Positions 23,520-35,112 of a stretch of 64,000 nt of DNA are shown here, piece after piece. The translations under genes and the position numbers were made by a program. Origin of the DNA: Bos javanicus (Eukaryota > Chordata > Mammalia > Artiodactyla > Bovidae); assembly GCF_032452875.1 (NCBI RefSeq), contig NC_083876.1, positions 5,332,001 through 5,396,000 of the forward strand, in the 5' to 3' direction. The notes under the pieces were generated by a model, which was given only the letters and a program-made list of their open reading frames with translations, was not told the DNA's origin and did not search any database. Positions within the stretch are counted from its first letter, which is position 1, and every line of letters starts with the position of its first letter.

Positions 23520-24103
23520 AGTTCATTTTAAATTTGAGAATCTATCTTTTTGACAACATATTGAACCTTTTCAGATGCACACATGAACACACACACACGC
23601 TGCACAATTAACCCAGTATGATCTTATATAAGACTAGGTATATAAATACTGTATGGAATACTTTGATATGCTGGAAGAGATGCAATATTTGTATATGATT
23701 TTTGTTGTACAGTAGTAGCAATGGGTTAAAAATACATTTATTTAGCGTTACCCAATTGTTTACACGTTTGCAAGATTGTAAACTATTCTGTAGGTTGAAA
23801 CAGAATTTTCTCCCATTTTGGATGAGAGTTGATTTGTTTACATATTGAAATCATGATTTTCAATTTCTAAAGTGCTCTGTATCATAAATAATTCAGGAAC
23901 ATAAACAGGTTGGAATTGTGAAAAAAAGAGACATAAATTGGTATCAGTTCTTCAAGTTTTAACTTTTTCTGTGTTGGCTGAATGCTTTTTGTACAGGGGC
24001 CTGACCACTGTCCTCTAGGAGGACACATGGGTGTAGTCTTCATTTCTTTTCCCCAGGCACTCCTTTGATGTATCCTTACTCTTCACAGTGACTTATTGTC
24101 TCC
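23520..24103. other. Unrecognised sequence with a short CA run
   Basis: No supportable gene. A short ACACACAC run lies near 23587-23600. Confidence 0.5.
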
Positions 24104-24330
24104 TGAGGCTTCCCAGGTCCCTCTAGTGGTAAAGAATGCACGTGCCAGTGCAGGAGATAAGAGAGACAAGTTTTCCATCTCTGGGTGGGAAGATCCCCTG
24201 GAGGAGGGCATGGCAACCCACTCCAGTGTTCTTGCCTGGACAATTCCACGGACAGAGGAGCCTGGCAGGCTACAGTTCACGGGGTCTCAAATCATCAGAC
24301 ATGACTGAAGTGACTTAGCATTAGCATTAG
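24104..24330 (+). mobile_element. Bov-tA SINE
   Basis: tRNA-like head (GGCTTCCCAGGTCCCTCTAGTGG, then GTGCCAGTGCAGGAGATAAG) followed by a Bov-A body (GGCAACCCACTCCAGTGTTC..CAGACATGACTGAAGTGAC). It ends in TTAGCATTAGCATTAG. Confidence 0.93.
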
Positions 24331-24794
24331 AATGTATGATCAATGAAGGCCTTTTTATTCACAAGAAAAGTATAATGCAGTGCTAAGCAGTCATATGTCT
24401 CAAAGGAAAGGTAATTCCACAGTTGGTGTTTTTTTTTTTTTTTTTCAAATTAAAATGTGAAAAAAAAATAAGACTAAACCTTGTTTCTACTATTTTAATA
24501 CAGGAAACTTTACTATGGCCAGGGAATTTTGATAATACACCATGAGAATGTTCTAACCTCCTCTTTTACAGTATTGACACTAATAATAAGAGACAGGGAT
24601 AATAATTACATTATTATGACGAAGCTCAACACTGCACCCAGTTTCAGATCAGAGTAAATTTATTTATAAATCCACTCATCTATGTTTGTATATACATTTC
24701 CTTTCCTCCAAGGGATTCAAAGTCCCATACTTAACTCTCTCATTGCTTTCCAAAATAAGCCTTTATAAAGAGATCATGCCTAAAAGAGAAAATT
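24331..24794. other. Unrecognised sequence with homopolymer runs
   Basis: Holds a T run near 24430-24445 and an A run near 24461-24468. Nothing else is identified. Confidence 0.5.
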
Positions 24795-24821
24795 AAAAAA
24801 AGAAAGAAAGAAAGAAAGAAA
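24795..24821. repeat. (GAAA)n microsatellite
   Basis: Five to six GAAA units directly before a Bov-tA SINE. Confidence 0.92.
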
Positions 24822-24835
24822 ATTTATTTACACAT

Positions 24836-25052
24836 CAGCTTTGGTGTCTGTGGTAAGGAACCTGCCTGCCAATGCCAAAACAGAAGAGACTGGGGTTCAA
24901 TCCCTGGGTCGGGAAGATCCCCTGGAGGAAGGCATGACAACCCACTCCAGTACTCTTGCCTTGAGAATCCCTTGACAAGGAACCTGGCAGGATATAGTCC
25001 ATGGGGACCCAAACAGTCAGATACGACTGAAGTGACTTAGCATGCATGCACA
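24836..25052 (+). mobile_element. Bov-tA SINE
   Basis: Diverged tRNA-like head (GGTGTCTGTGGTAAGGAACCTGCC, then GGTTCAATCCCTGGGTCGGG) and Bov-A body, ending with CTGAAGTGACTTAGCATGC. Confidence 0.92.
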
Positions 25053-25129
25053 TATATCAGCTAAGTTAAATGCATTAACATGCAGTTGGCTACAAGTCAC
25101 CCTATTGCTTTTCTGTAATTGAGAATGGC

Positions 25130-25332
25130 AGTTTATTTGCTAAGTTGTGTCTGACTCTTTCAACCCCATGGACTGTAGCCCGCCAGGCTCCTCTGTCCAT
25201 GGGATTCTCCAGTCCAGAATACTGGAGAGGGTTGCCGTTTCCTTCTCCAGAAGCTTCCTGACCCAGGAATCGAACCTGGTCTCCTGCATTGTAGGCAGAT
25301 TCTTTACCCACTGAGCTATGAGAGAAGCCCTG
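25130..25332 (-). mobile_element. Bov-tA SINE
   Basis: Reversed copy: Bov-A body first (GTGTCTGACTCTTTCAACCCC), then the reversed tRNA-like head (GAATCGAACCTGGTCTCCTGC..ACTGAGCTATGAGAGAAGCCC). Confidence 0.94.
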
Positions 25333-25364
25333 TAGTATGAATAAGAGAAGATCAATTTCAGTGT

Positions 25365-25578
25365 GAAGTGAAAGTCTTAGTCCCTCAGTCCTGTCCAACT
25401 CTTTGCAACCCCATGGACTGTGTAGCCTGCCGGGCTCCTCTTTCCATGGGATTTCCCAGACAAGAATACTGGAGGGCAGAGTCATTCCCTTCTCCAGGAA
25501 ATCTTCCCTATCCAGGGATCAAAGCTGGCTCTCCTGCTTTGCAGGCTGATTCTTTGCCATCTGAGCCATCAAGGAAGT
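25365..25578 (-). mobile_element. Bov-tA SINE
   Basis: Reversed copy, from AGTCCTGTCCAACTCTTTGC to the reversed head GCTTTGCAGGCTGATTCTTTGCC..GAGCCATCAAGGAAG. It lies about 30 bp from the previous one in the same orientation. Confidence 0.94.
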
Positions 25579-25690
25579 ACTTATCCTCTAATCTGTTATT
25601 GGTGATGCTTGCATTGTCACACAATTAAATAAATGGAAGTGGCACATTAAATGTAAAGTAACTGTGAAATAAACAATAGCACACCACTAG

Positions 25691-25908
25691 CGGGGGCTTC
25701 CTATGTGGCACTAATGGTAAGAAACCTGCCTGACAGTGCAGAAGATGCAAGTGATGCAGGTTCGATCTCTGGATCAGGAAGATCTCCCGGAGGAGGGCAA
25801 GGCAACCCAGTATTCTTGCCTGGAGAATCCGATGGGCAGGTACTGTGGCCATCTACAGTCCATAGGATCACAGAGTCGGACATGACTGAAGCGACTTAGC
25901 ACACACAG
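25691..25908 (+). mobile_element. Bov-tA SINE with perfect target duplication
   Basis: Head GGGGCTTCCTATGTGGCACTAATGG, body GGCAACCCAGTATTCTTGCC, end GAAGCGACTTAGCACACACAG. It is flanked by an exact 12-bp duplication GCACACCACTAG at 25679-25690 and 25909-25920. Confidence 0.95.
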
Positions 25909-25920
25909 GCACACCACTAG

Positions 25921-27761
25921 GAATGGCTGCAAGATTAAAAATAGTATATGGGTATTTGAACATACGTAATCAGTTGGTGATTGTCATTCTTATTTCTGCC
26001 ACTTTCATATTATATAATATACAGCCTTTGTGGTTTAAAACCGGCAAATTTTAAAAATATGAATTTTAATAATATCTAATTTCTTCATTATATAAACAGT
26101 CAGGAGTCTTTAGATAGACTGCTCAAGGACAGAGTTGGTGGCAGTTTTCTCTGATATAGAGGTTTGAATTTTTTTCTGTATGCATTCAATAAAAAATAGA
26201 TTAAGTGATTGAACTTCCAGAGGCTTTTCTATAGAACTGAAATAAGTTTCTGACTCCCTCCCAGATCCTTCTGTGGTCAGCAGAGTCTCCCTTGCTAATA
26301 TATCTAGATATTGGCTCATATCTGCCAGGAGAGTAGTTAAACTCTTGGAGCAGCTTCTCAGTGGGTCTATGATTTTTAAGTTACTGTGTAATGGAGTGTA
26401 TTACCATTTGCCATATGATGAGATAGCCTGTCTGTCAGCCAGGGAGCTATTTAAAGTTATATATAGGTCAAATGAGCCAAAAAGAGCAAAGGAAGATCAA
26501 GAATATTTAATATATCAAACACAAAAAAGATCAAAATATTATAGGTACCAGATTTTTTCATCCAATGTTCATTTTTAATCTATTGATAAAATTTATTGTG
26601 AATCATTCAATGTATTAGGAAAAATGTAGTTCAATGGTATGCATTCTCCCTCTTGAATCAACCATATGGTGTACAGATCTTATTTCTACAAAATATTTTA
26701 TATGTTACAAGCCCTATGTACAGTTCCAATTTCCACTTCTAGAATCTAATTATGTTTTCATCTCCTTAAAAATCAGTAATTCAGAATTATTTCAGTAGCT
26801 AAAGCTAGCATTCATCTAATAGTCACTGTTTAAAAATGATAAATAAATTATGTTAAATGATGAAAACATATTTTATCTGTTTTTTCAAAGGCGCCTTTAC
26901 TATTAGGAGTTCTGTACTAGCTGGCAATATATGTTATAGAAGTGACTGATGATTTAAAACAGGAAATTCTTTAATTTTCTTATTCTATAATTAAGTAGCC
27001 TGAAAATGAGGAACAAGTAATTACATTTTAAAATTATTTAAATAACTAAATTCAGATCAGATTAACATTGGTATTTAAGATATTATGAATATATCTCTAA
27101 TTAGAGAGTCTCTATTACCTTGAAATAATTCATCAAAGACAAATATTATTTAATGTTCCTTTTATATTCAATTATAGAACTTATCTATTGTTAATAATTT
27201 TATTAAAATAATTTCAAGACTGAATGTTTTATAAGAAAAAACTAGTAAGTATTTAAAATAAAAAAATTAAGACTCCACATAAGATAGGCATTGAATGCTT
27301 AGCAAGTTTTACACAAAATCTGTCACTCTAAGAATAAGACCCCTTCCCAATAAAGGGTGCCATAGTATGCATGAAAGGAATGCCAATCTTATATCCAGCA
27401 TTTTGAAGATCAGTTTAAACAAGATGTTTACTCTTCTAGTTTCATTTTTTTTTTGCTACTATCTCCACTTATAGGTAAAATGCTTTCAAATTATTAATAG
27501 AAACATAATACAACCTGCAGAAAATTACACAACTATTCATAGCATGTCAAAGGAGACCACCTTTCAACTAACCCTTAGCTCACTGTAATATATTCTGTAA
27601 AATGGTGTTTTACACATGCTTTAATCACTAGGAGAGAAAAAAATCTAATTTAAAATTTCATATCATATTTGATATTTGAATGCTATAATAGCACCAAGTT
27701 AGGAACAATTTATCAACTGGTAAAAGATCTAAATTAACTTTGATTGATTTATAATATTGGA
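25921..27761. other. AT-rich sequence without a recognised repeat
   Basis: About 1.8 kb. Two weak open frames overlap near 26110-26578 on opposite strands (see the next entry). No gene is supportable. Confidence 0.45.
26110..26400 (-). pseudogene. Unidentified open stretch, possible relict exon or pseudogene
   Basis: On the minus strand a frame without stops runs from an upstream TAA near 26400 to a stop near 26110. It gives about 95 codons, with an ATG at 26319. The composition looks protein-like (DPLRSCSKSLTTLLADMSQY, then LDILARETLL) and no repeat family matches it. The 5' end reads TTACACAG, which could be a splice acceptor, but that is weak. An overlapping plus-strand frame of 101 codons (26273-26578) competes with it. 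I do not recognise a family. Confidence 0.2.
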
Positions 27762-27777
27762 TAAACGTAGCTTTTTA

Positions 27778-29171
27778 TTTTTTTATTTTATTTTATTTTT
27801 TTAATTTTATTTTATTTTTAAACTTTACATAATTGTATTAGTTTTGCCAAATATCAAAATGAATCTGCCACAGGTATACATGTGTTCCCCATCCTGAATC
27901 CTCCTCCCTCTTCCCTCCCCATACCATCCCTCTGGGTCGTCCCAGTGCACTAGACCCAAGCATCCAGTATCGTGCATTGAACCTGAACTGGCTTCTCGTT
28001 TCATACCTGATATTTTACATGTTTCAATGCCATTCTCCCAAATCTTCCCACCCTATCCCTCTCCCACAGAGTCCATAAGACTGTTCTATACATCAGTGTC
28101 TCTTTTGCTGTCTCGTACACAGGCTTATTGTTATCATCTTTCTAAATTCCATATATATGCGTTAGTATACTGTATTGGTGTTTTTCCTTCTGGCTTACTT
28201 CACTCTGTATAATAGGCTCCAGTTTCATCCACCTCATTAGAACTGATTCAAATGTATTTTTTTTAATGGCTGAGTAATACTCCATTGTGTATATGCACCA
28301 CTGCTTTCTTATCCATTCATCTGCTGATGGACATCTAGGTTGCTTCCATGTCCTGGCTATTATAAACAGTGCTGCGATGAACATTGGGGTACACGTGTCT
28401 CTTTCCCTTCTGGTTTCCTCAGTGTGTATGCCCAGCAGTGGGATTGCTGGATCATAAGGCAGTTCTATTTCCAGTTTTTTAAGGAATCTCCACACTATTC
28501 TCCATAGTGGCTGTACTAGTTTGCATTCCCACCAACAGTGTAAGAGGGTTCCCTTTTCTCCACACCCTCTCCAGCATTTATTGCGTGTAGACTTTTGGAT
28601 CGCAGCCATTCTAACTGGTGTGAAATGGTACCTCATAGTGGTTTTGATTTGCATTTCTCTGATAATAAGTGATGTTGAGCATCTTTTCATGTGTTTGTTA
28701 GCCATCTGTATGTCTTCTTTGGAGAAATGTCTATTTAGTTCTTTGGCCCATTTTATGATTGGGTCATTTATTTTTCTGGAGTTGAGCTGTAGGAGTTGCT
28801 TATACATTTTTTGACATTAGTTGTTTGTCAGTTGCTTCATTTGCTATTATTTTCTCCCATTCTGAAGGCTGTCTTTTCACCTTGCTAATAGTTTCATTTG
28901 ATGTGCAGAAGCTTTTAAGATTAATTAGGTCCCATTTGTTTATTTTTGCTTTTATTTCCAATATTCTGGGAGGTGGGTCATAGAGGATCCTGCTGTGATG
29001 TATGTTGGGGAGTGTTTTGCCTATGTTCTCCTCTAGGAGTTTTATAGTTTCTGGTCTTACATTTAGATCTTTAATCCATTTTGAGTTTATTTTTGTGAAT
29101 GGTGTTAGAAAGTGTTCTAGTTTCCTTTTTTTACAAGTGGTTGACCAGATTTCCCAGCACCACTTGTTAAA
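27778..29171 (-). mobile_element. Bovine L1 3' part of a twin-primed insertion
   Basis: Minus-strand L1 from a T-rich tail (27778-27820) through the 3' UTR and ORF2 C-terminal region. It ends inside ORF2 at the reversed TTTAACAAGTGGTGCTGGG. The following segment, 29172-29889, is the next upstream part of L1 in opposite orientation. The pair is flanked by TAAACGTAGCTTTTTA at 27762-27777 and 29890-29905. Confidence 0.97.
28142..28807 (-). pseudogene. L1 ORF2p C-terminal fragment, 221 codons
   Basis: This is the end of L1 ORF2p with the Cys-rich motif intact: Cys78, Cys82, His90 and Cys95 in the C-x3-C-x7-H-x4-C spacing. It is followed by the conserved LFIIARTWKQPRCPSADEW region and ends near the normal L1 stop. 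It has no endonuclease or reverse-transcriptase core, so it cannot act alone. It belongs to the twin-primed insertion. Compared with the copy at 20862-22988, the first Cys is retained here and replaced by Phe there. Confidence 0.93.
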
Positions 29172-29204
29172 TCCAAATTGGAAAAGAAGAAGTAAAATTC
29201 TCAC
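28800..29204 (-). pseudogene. L1 ORF2p fragment reading across the inversion junction
   Basis: A 134-codon frame whose main part is ORF2 between thumb and Cys-rich end (TTCKKRKLEHFLTPFTKINS). Its first residues come from the inverted segment and are not L1 protein. A frameshift separates it from the downstream 221-codon frame. Confidence 0.85.
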
Positions 29205-29889
29205 TGTTTGCAGATGACATGATCCTCTACATAGAAAACCCTAAAGACTCCACCAGAAAATTACTAGAACTAATCAATGATTATAGTAAAGTTGCAGGAT
29301 ATAAAATCAACACACAAAAATCCCTTGCATTCCTATACACTAATAATGAGAAAACAGAAAGAGAAATTAAGGAAACAATTCCATTCACCATTGCAATGGA
29401 CAGAATAAAATACTTAGGAATATATCTACCTAAAGAAACTAAAGACCTATACATAGAAAATTATAAAACACTAGTGAAAGAAATCAAAGAGGACACTAAT
29501 AGATGGAGAAATATACCATGTTCATGGGTTGGAAGAATCAATATAGTGAAAATGAGTATACTACCCAAAGCAATTTACAGATTCAGTGCAATCCCTATCA
29601 AGCTACCAACGGTATTCTTCACAGAGCTAGAACAAATAATTTCACAATTTGTATGGAAATACAAAAAACCTCGAATAGCCAAAGCGATCTTGAGAAAGAA
29701 GAATGGAACTGGAGGAATCAAGCTCCCTGACTTCAGGCTCTACTACAAAGCCACAGTCATCAAGATAGTATGGTACTGGCACAAAGACAGAAATATAGAT
29801 CAATGGAACAAAATAGAAAGCCCAGAGATAAATCCACGCACATATGGACACCTTATCTTTGACAAAGGAGGCAAGAATATACAATGGAT
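29172..29889 (+). mobile_element. Inverted 5' segment of the twin-primed L1
   Basis: L1 ORF2 in plus orientation, starting just before FADD (29207-29218) and ending at AAGAATATACAATGGA. The missing L1 bases between this end and the start of the minus-strand segment number about 14, judged from the uninterrupted copy near 22240-22256. This is the classic 5' inversion with a small junction deletion. Confidence 0.97.
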
Positions 29890-29917
29890 TAAACGTAGCT
29901 TTTTAAAAAATGACTGA
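29219..29917 (+). pseudogene. L1 ORF2p reverse-transcriptase/thumb fragment, 232 codons
   Basis: Open frame from just after FADD (MILYIENPKDSTRKLLELIN) through AIYRFSAIPIKLPTVFF and WYWHKDRNIDQWN to IFDKGGKNIQW. It then runs into flanking DNA. The frame is undamaged across about 230 codons, so the source L1 was probably young. FADD lies upstream in the same frame, but the rest of the reverse-transcriptase domain and the endonuclease are absent. Confidence 0.92.
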
Positions 29918-30656
29918 TATTGGTAACTTAGAAGGCTCATATTTGTGTAGTGAGGCAGAATAATGTGAGTGTGTATATAATGTAATACATATGTATCTTA
30001 TTTATGTATACATAGAGATAAATAAATTTGAATGTATGCTATATACTATAACAAGGGATCATTACTTTCATCTTTCACCATTGATTCTTAAATATAGATT
30101 TTTTTGTATATTTAATAAAATATAAAAGAAAAATATAAATAAATCAAGTGATAGTAATATTAAAGTCAACTTTTTGTATAAAAATGTATGCAAATATTTA
30201 ATCTGCTATGCCTTTAATTTTTTTAATTTATAAAACACTTTGTTAAAGTTTTAAGCAGTATGGTAGTAATTAAAATTTAAAAAATGAAAAAATATAAACA
30301 AATCAACACATTGTGATGTCAGATAATCATTTAAGGGTCTTGGTTTAAGTTGAAATTTTCACACAAAGTAAAATATGTATATAATATTGGTTGGAGGTTT
30401 TCAGGTAATGGAGACATAATAAAACAAGACATTAAGTGAAGACAAGCAGAAAAATAGTCGATATTTGTTTTTGAATGCTTTACTTGAAATGTGATGTTGA
30501 ACAAATGATTTGACTTTAAACCTGTTTTCCCTTTGAAAAATAAGTATAAGACTGCCTATCTTAAAGGGATAGTGTAGGATTGAAAACTAGTATATGAGCA
30601 AAGAATCTGTAAACTATAAATCCCCATATATATGTTAATGTTTTATTATTATTGAC
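29906..30656. other. AT-rich sequence, nothing recognised
   Basis: No coding frame or repeat family identified. Confidence 0.5.
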
Positions 30657-30682
30657 TACACACACACACACACACACACACA
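30657..30682. repeat. (CA)n microsatellite
   Basis: About 13 CA units without interruption. Confidence 0.95.
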
Positions 30683-30894
30683 GAAATAGGGAATTCAAAC
30701 TGACTAGACTAAAAGGATTACTCTGACAATAAATAGAAAATTGTGCTGATATATTGGATACACCAGATTTTAGAGGTATCAGTATTTGGAAAACACCTAA
30801 ATTGTGGATTTGAAATATTGGTTCAAAAGCTATACTTCAAAATTAATTTGATGGTCATATCTGTTATAACAACCTAATATTTTGAAATATATTA

Positions 30895-31092
30895 TTCATA
30901 TAACATCCTCCTGTGTGCTTTAGATATACTAATTCCTTTAATTGTGAGAAAGTATTAAGAAAGTCTATCATTATCCTAAAAACTGGTGCATCTGAGTCAC
31001 AAGAGGTTAAATGCCTTGACCAAGGAATCATTCAGTGAGTATTAGATCTGAGATAGGAGCACACACAGCCATGCTCTAATCACTGGGCCTTA
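30895..31092 (-). mobile_element. MIR SINE, ancient
   Basis: Reversed MIR wording in order: CATAACATCCTCCTGTG, ATTATCC..AACTGGTGCATCTGAGTCACAAGAGGTTAA, GCCTTGACCAAGGAATCATTCAGTGAGT, then CCATGCTCTAATCACTGGGCC. It is heavily diverged, as expected for MIR. Confidence 0.75.
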
Positions 31093-31337
31093 ATCAACCC
31101 CTTTCCATGCAGTAGTTCCCCTTAGATAATGGATAAAAACAAAGAAAACTGGGACTATGCAAACATGTTTTGACCAGAAGGCAAGAGAAAAAGAATGACT
31201 TAAATTACAGGAAAACAGTTCATCAAGCACGAGTTAGGAATTAAATGAACTATAGAGCAGAACAGGTAGGTGATGTCCCCTAACACCATCCTCCTTCACT
31301 TATGTCCCCTAGTGGAGAAACCACATTAGATATCAGG
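31093..31337. other. Nothing recognised
   Basis: Short interval between the MIR and a Bov-tA SINE. Confidence 0.45.
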
Positions 31338-31561
31338 GCTTCCCAGGTGGTGATAGTGGTAAAGAGCCTACATGTCAATGCAGGAGACAAGATGTAGGAG
31401 AGGCAGGTTTGATCCCTGAGTGGTGAAGATACTTTGGAGGAGAGCAGGGCAACCTATTTCAGTATTCTTGCCTGGAGAATTCCATGGACAGAGGAAGCTG
31501 GCAGGCTACAGTCCATAGTGTAGCACAGAGTTGAACACAACTGAAGAGATTTAGGACACAC
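31338..31561 (+). mobile_element. Bov-tA SINE
   Basis: Head GGGCTTCCCAGGTGGTGATAGTGG, then AGGTTTGATCCCTGAG, then the Bov-A body to CACAGAGTTGAACACAACTG. Moderately diverged. Confidence 0.93.
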
Positions 31562-32814
31562 ATGTGCAAGGGTAGGAGTCCAGAGTGGAAAGTTTTAATG
31601 GTAAAAGGTCTTTTTACCAATAGAAATTCTCTCCATCATCTTTTCTCCTTCTGGAGTAGCTTTCTGGGCTCAGTACTTGGGAACAAAGAATATATTTGTT
31701 GAATATAGGATTCCTTATTTCTTATAACCAAAGATAAATAAGAATAAAGCACACATATTTTGATATTTAGAGAAGACTCTTAATGAAGTAGGGCAAATGA
31801 AACATCAAGTTTTTCTCACATGTAATTCTACTCCAGGATATGGATATGAATTCCTTGTTGGGAATTAAAAATGCAAAAATTTTCCTCTCTTAAAAATTGG
31901 TACACAAGAATGGGGAACTAAACATGCTGATATAATACATGAAAGGGACCCCTATAGGAAAGAGAAAATTAAAATAAATAAAGGACAATAAGTATTTATA
32001 TAGCTGAGTCAAAAATAAGGCCAAACTCAAGTTAAAAAATCAGGTGTAAATGTACTGAACACTGGAAATACTTCATTTTATTCAGGAGATGTTTATATTT
32101 TTAGAAATATTTGAACCAATCCTTAATTATACCAATTTGGTATAAGACCAGTAGAAGTATCTATTAAAATAAAGAGTCTAAATCTAGAGTCTAGGAAGTC
32201 TAAGTCTAAGTGTAGAAAGCCATTGCTGATAGAAAACCATTCAGATTTCATAAGAAATCAGTTTAAAAATATAGAAATTATAGAAATGAAGTTATCATTA
32301 AGTGTGTGGGAAAGAAGAATTAGGTACCTGGATAGGAAATTATTTCAATATACAGAATTAGAAGCATGAGCAACTTTGGAAAAGCTAAAAGAGCAAAGGT
32401 TAGGAAGATAATTTTGAACTTCAAGGAACTTTAGAAGTAAAGTCATGGGAAGAAAGTGGTTGGCATGACCTCTGTTGCCAATAGCACTTAAATGGGTTAT
32501 TCTCAAAGCAGAATGATCTGAAGTTGTTAGTAATGCTCCATGTCATCACCAGCTCTTGCATGAGTGCTTCTCATTATATGAACTTTAGCAGAAGGAGACT
32601 GGGAAATATAGCTTGAGAACTACAAGGGTAAAGAAGGACACAGATATGGTGATGAGCTAATCACAGACAATCCAGTGCACATAGTGAGAACGGTGCAAAG
32701 GTTAGAGGCAACACTCTTGTTAGGTGTAATTCCAGAGCAAGCTTATGAAAACATGGGTTAGAGTAAAGATGTTGGAAGTTGGGAAGATGAACAAATCACA
32801 ATACATACAGCTAA
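31562..32814. other. AT-rich sequence without a recognised gene
   Basis: No coding frame or known repeat. A short degenerate run of AGTCTA/TCTAAG units lies at 32166-32212. Confidence 0.45.
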
Positions 32815-34615
32815 TTTTTTTTTTAATTGAAGGATAATTGCTTTACAGAATTTAGTTCTTTTCTGTCAAACCTCAAAATGAATCAGCCATAGAGATACAC
32901 ATATCCCCTCCCTTTTGAACCTCCCTCCCATATCCCTCCACATCTCACCTCTCTAGGTGGATACAGAGGAACTGTTTGAGTTTCCTTAGCCCTACAGCAA
33001 ATTCCCATTGGATATCTATTTTACATATGGTAATGTAAGTTTCCATGTTATTCTTTCCTTACATCTCACCATCTCCTCCCCTCTCCCCATGTCCATAAGT
33101 CTATTTTCTATCTCTGTTTCTCCATTGTTGCCCTGTAAATAAATTCTTCAGTACCATTTTTTCTAGCTTCCATATATAGGCATTAGAATATGGTATTTAT
33201 CTTTCTCTTTCTGACACTTCACTCTATATATTAGGTTCTAGGTTTTTCCACCTCATTAGAACTGACTCAAATGTGTTCCTTTTTATGAGTGAGTAATATT
33301 CCATCATGTATATGGACCAAAGTTATTTATTTATTCATCTGTCAATGGACATTTACTTTGCTTCCATGTTCTAGCTGTTGTAAATAGTGCTGCAATGAAG
33401 AGTGGGATACATGTGTCTTTTTCAATTTTGGTTTCCTCAGGTTATATGCCTAGGAGTGAGATTTTGGGGTCATATGATGATTTTAGTCCAAGTTTTTTAA
33501 GGAATCTCCATAATATCTTCCATAGTGTCTGTATCAATTTAAATTCCCACCAATAGTACAAGAGGGTTCCCTTTTTTCCACACACTTTCCCACATTTATT
33601 ATTTGTACATTTTTTTATAATGGCCGTTCTGAATGGAGTGAGGTGATAACTTACTGTAGCTTTGATTGGCATGTCTCTAATAATGAGTGATGTTGAGCAT
33701 CTTTTTATGTGTTTGTTTGCCATCTGTATGTCTTCTATGCAGAAATGTGTGTTTAGGTCTTTCACCCACTTTTTAATTGGGTTGTTTGTTTTTCTGGTAT
33801 TAAGTTGTATGAGCTGCTTGTATAATTTGGAAATTAATCCTGTGTCCATTGTTTTATTTGGTATTATTTTCTCCCATTCTGAGAGCTGTCTTTTGACCTT
33901 GCTTATAATTCTTTGCATGCAAAAGCTTTTAAGTTAAATCAGATCCCACCTGTCTATCTTGTTTTTATTTCCATTATTCTAGGAGGTGGGTCATAGAGGA
34001 GAATGCCTTGATTTATGGCATTGAGTGTTCTGCCTGTGTTTTCTTCAAAGTGTTTTATAGTTTCTGGTCTTACATTTAGGTCTTTAATCCATTTTGATTT
34101 TATCTTTGAATATGGTGTTAGGAAGTGTTCTAATTTCATTATTTTACATGTAGTTGTCCAGTTTTCCCAGCACCATTTACTGAAGAGGCCGTCTTTGCCC
34201 CATTGTATATTCTTACCTCCTTTGTAAAAAATAAGATACCCATAGGTGCATGGGTTTCTTTCTGAGCTTTCTATCTTGTTCCATTGGTCTATTTTTCTGT
34301 TTTTGTGCCAGTACCATGCTGTCTTGTTGACTGTAGCTTTGTAGTATAATTTGAAGTCAAGAAGATTGATTCCTCCAGCTCCATTTTTCTTTCTTAAGAC
34401 TTCTTTGGCAATTTGGGGTCTTTTGTGTTTCCATATGAATTGGGAAATTTTTTTTGTTCTAGTTCCATGGTAAATGCCATTGGTAATTTGATAGGGATCA
34501 CATTGAATCTGTAGATTGTGTTTGGTAGTATAGTCATTTTCACAATAACAATTCTTCTTACCCAGAAACATGGAATATCTCTACATCTGTTTATGTCATC
34601 TTTGATTTCTTTCCT
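32815..34615 (-). mobile_element. Old L1, near full length: 3' UTR and ORF2 C-terminal part
   Basis: Starts with a T-rich run and an older-type 3' UTR (reversed), then ORF2 C-terminal coding sequence. The 158- and 205-codon minus-strand frames here (33442-33918, 33954-34571) are ORF2 fragments. The Cys-rich motif near 33590-33545 is damaged. The L1 continues through several insertions to about 42512. Confidence 0.9.
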
Positions 34616-35112
34616 TCAGTTCAGTTCAGTTCAGTCACTCAGTTGTGTCCAACTCTTTGCGACCCCATGAATCACAGCACACCAAGCCTCCCTGTCCATC
34701 ACCAACTCCCAGAGTCCACTCAGACTCACGTCCATCAAGTCAGTGATGCCATCCAGCCATCTCATCCTTTGTCGTCCCCTTCTCCTCCTGCCCCCAATCC
34801 CTTCCAGCATCAGAGTCTTTTCCAATGAGTCAACTCTTCACATGAGGTGGCCAAAGTTCTGGAGTTTCAGCTTCAGCATCATTCCTTCCAAAGAAATCCC
34901 AGGGCTGATCTCCTTCAGAATGGACTGGTTGGATCTCCTTGCAGTCCAAGGGACTCTCAAGAGTCTTCTCCAACACCACATATCAAAAGCATCAATTCCT
35001 CGGCGCTCAGCTTTCTTCACAGTCCAACTCTCACATCCATACATGACCACTGGAAAAATCATAGCCTTGACTAGACTGACTTTTGTTGGTAAAGTAATGT
35101 CTCTGTTTTTAT
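34616..35112 (-). mobile_element. BovB 3' fragment inserted in the old L1
   Basis: Reversed BovB tail (TTCAGTTCAG repeats), then TTGTGTCCAACTCTTTGCGACC and CATCCAGCCATCTCATCC, up to AAAGTAATGTCTCTG. L1 words resume at 35113 (ATTTCATTATTGTCTTATAA). Confidence 0.95.
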
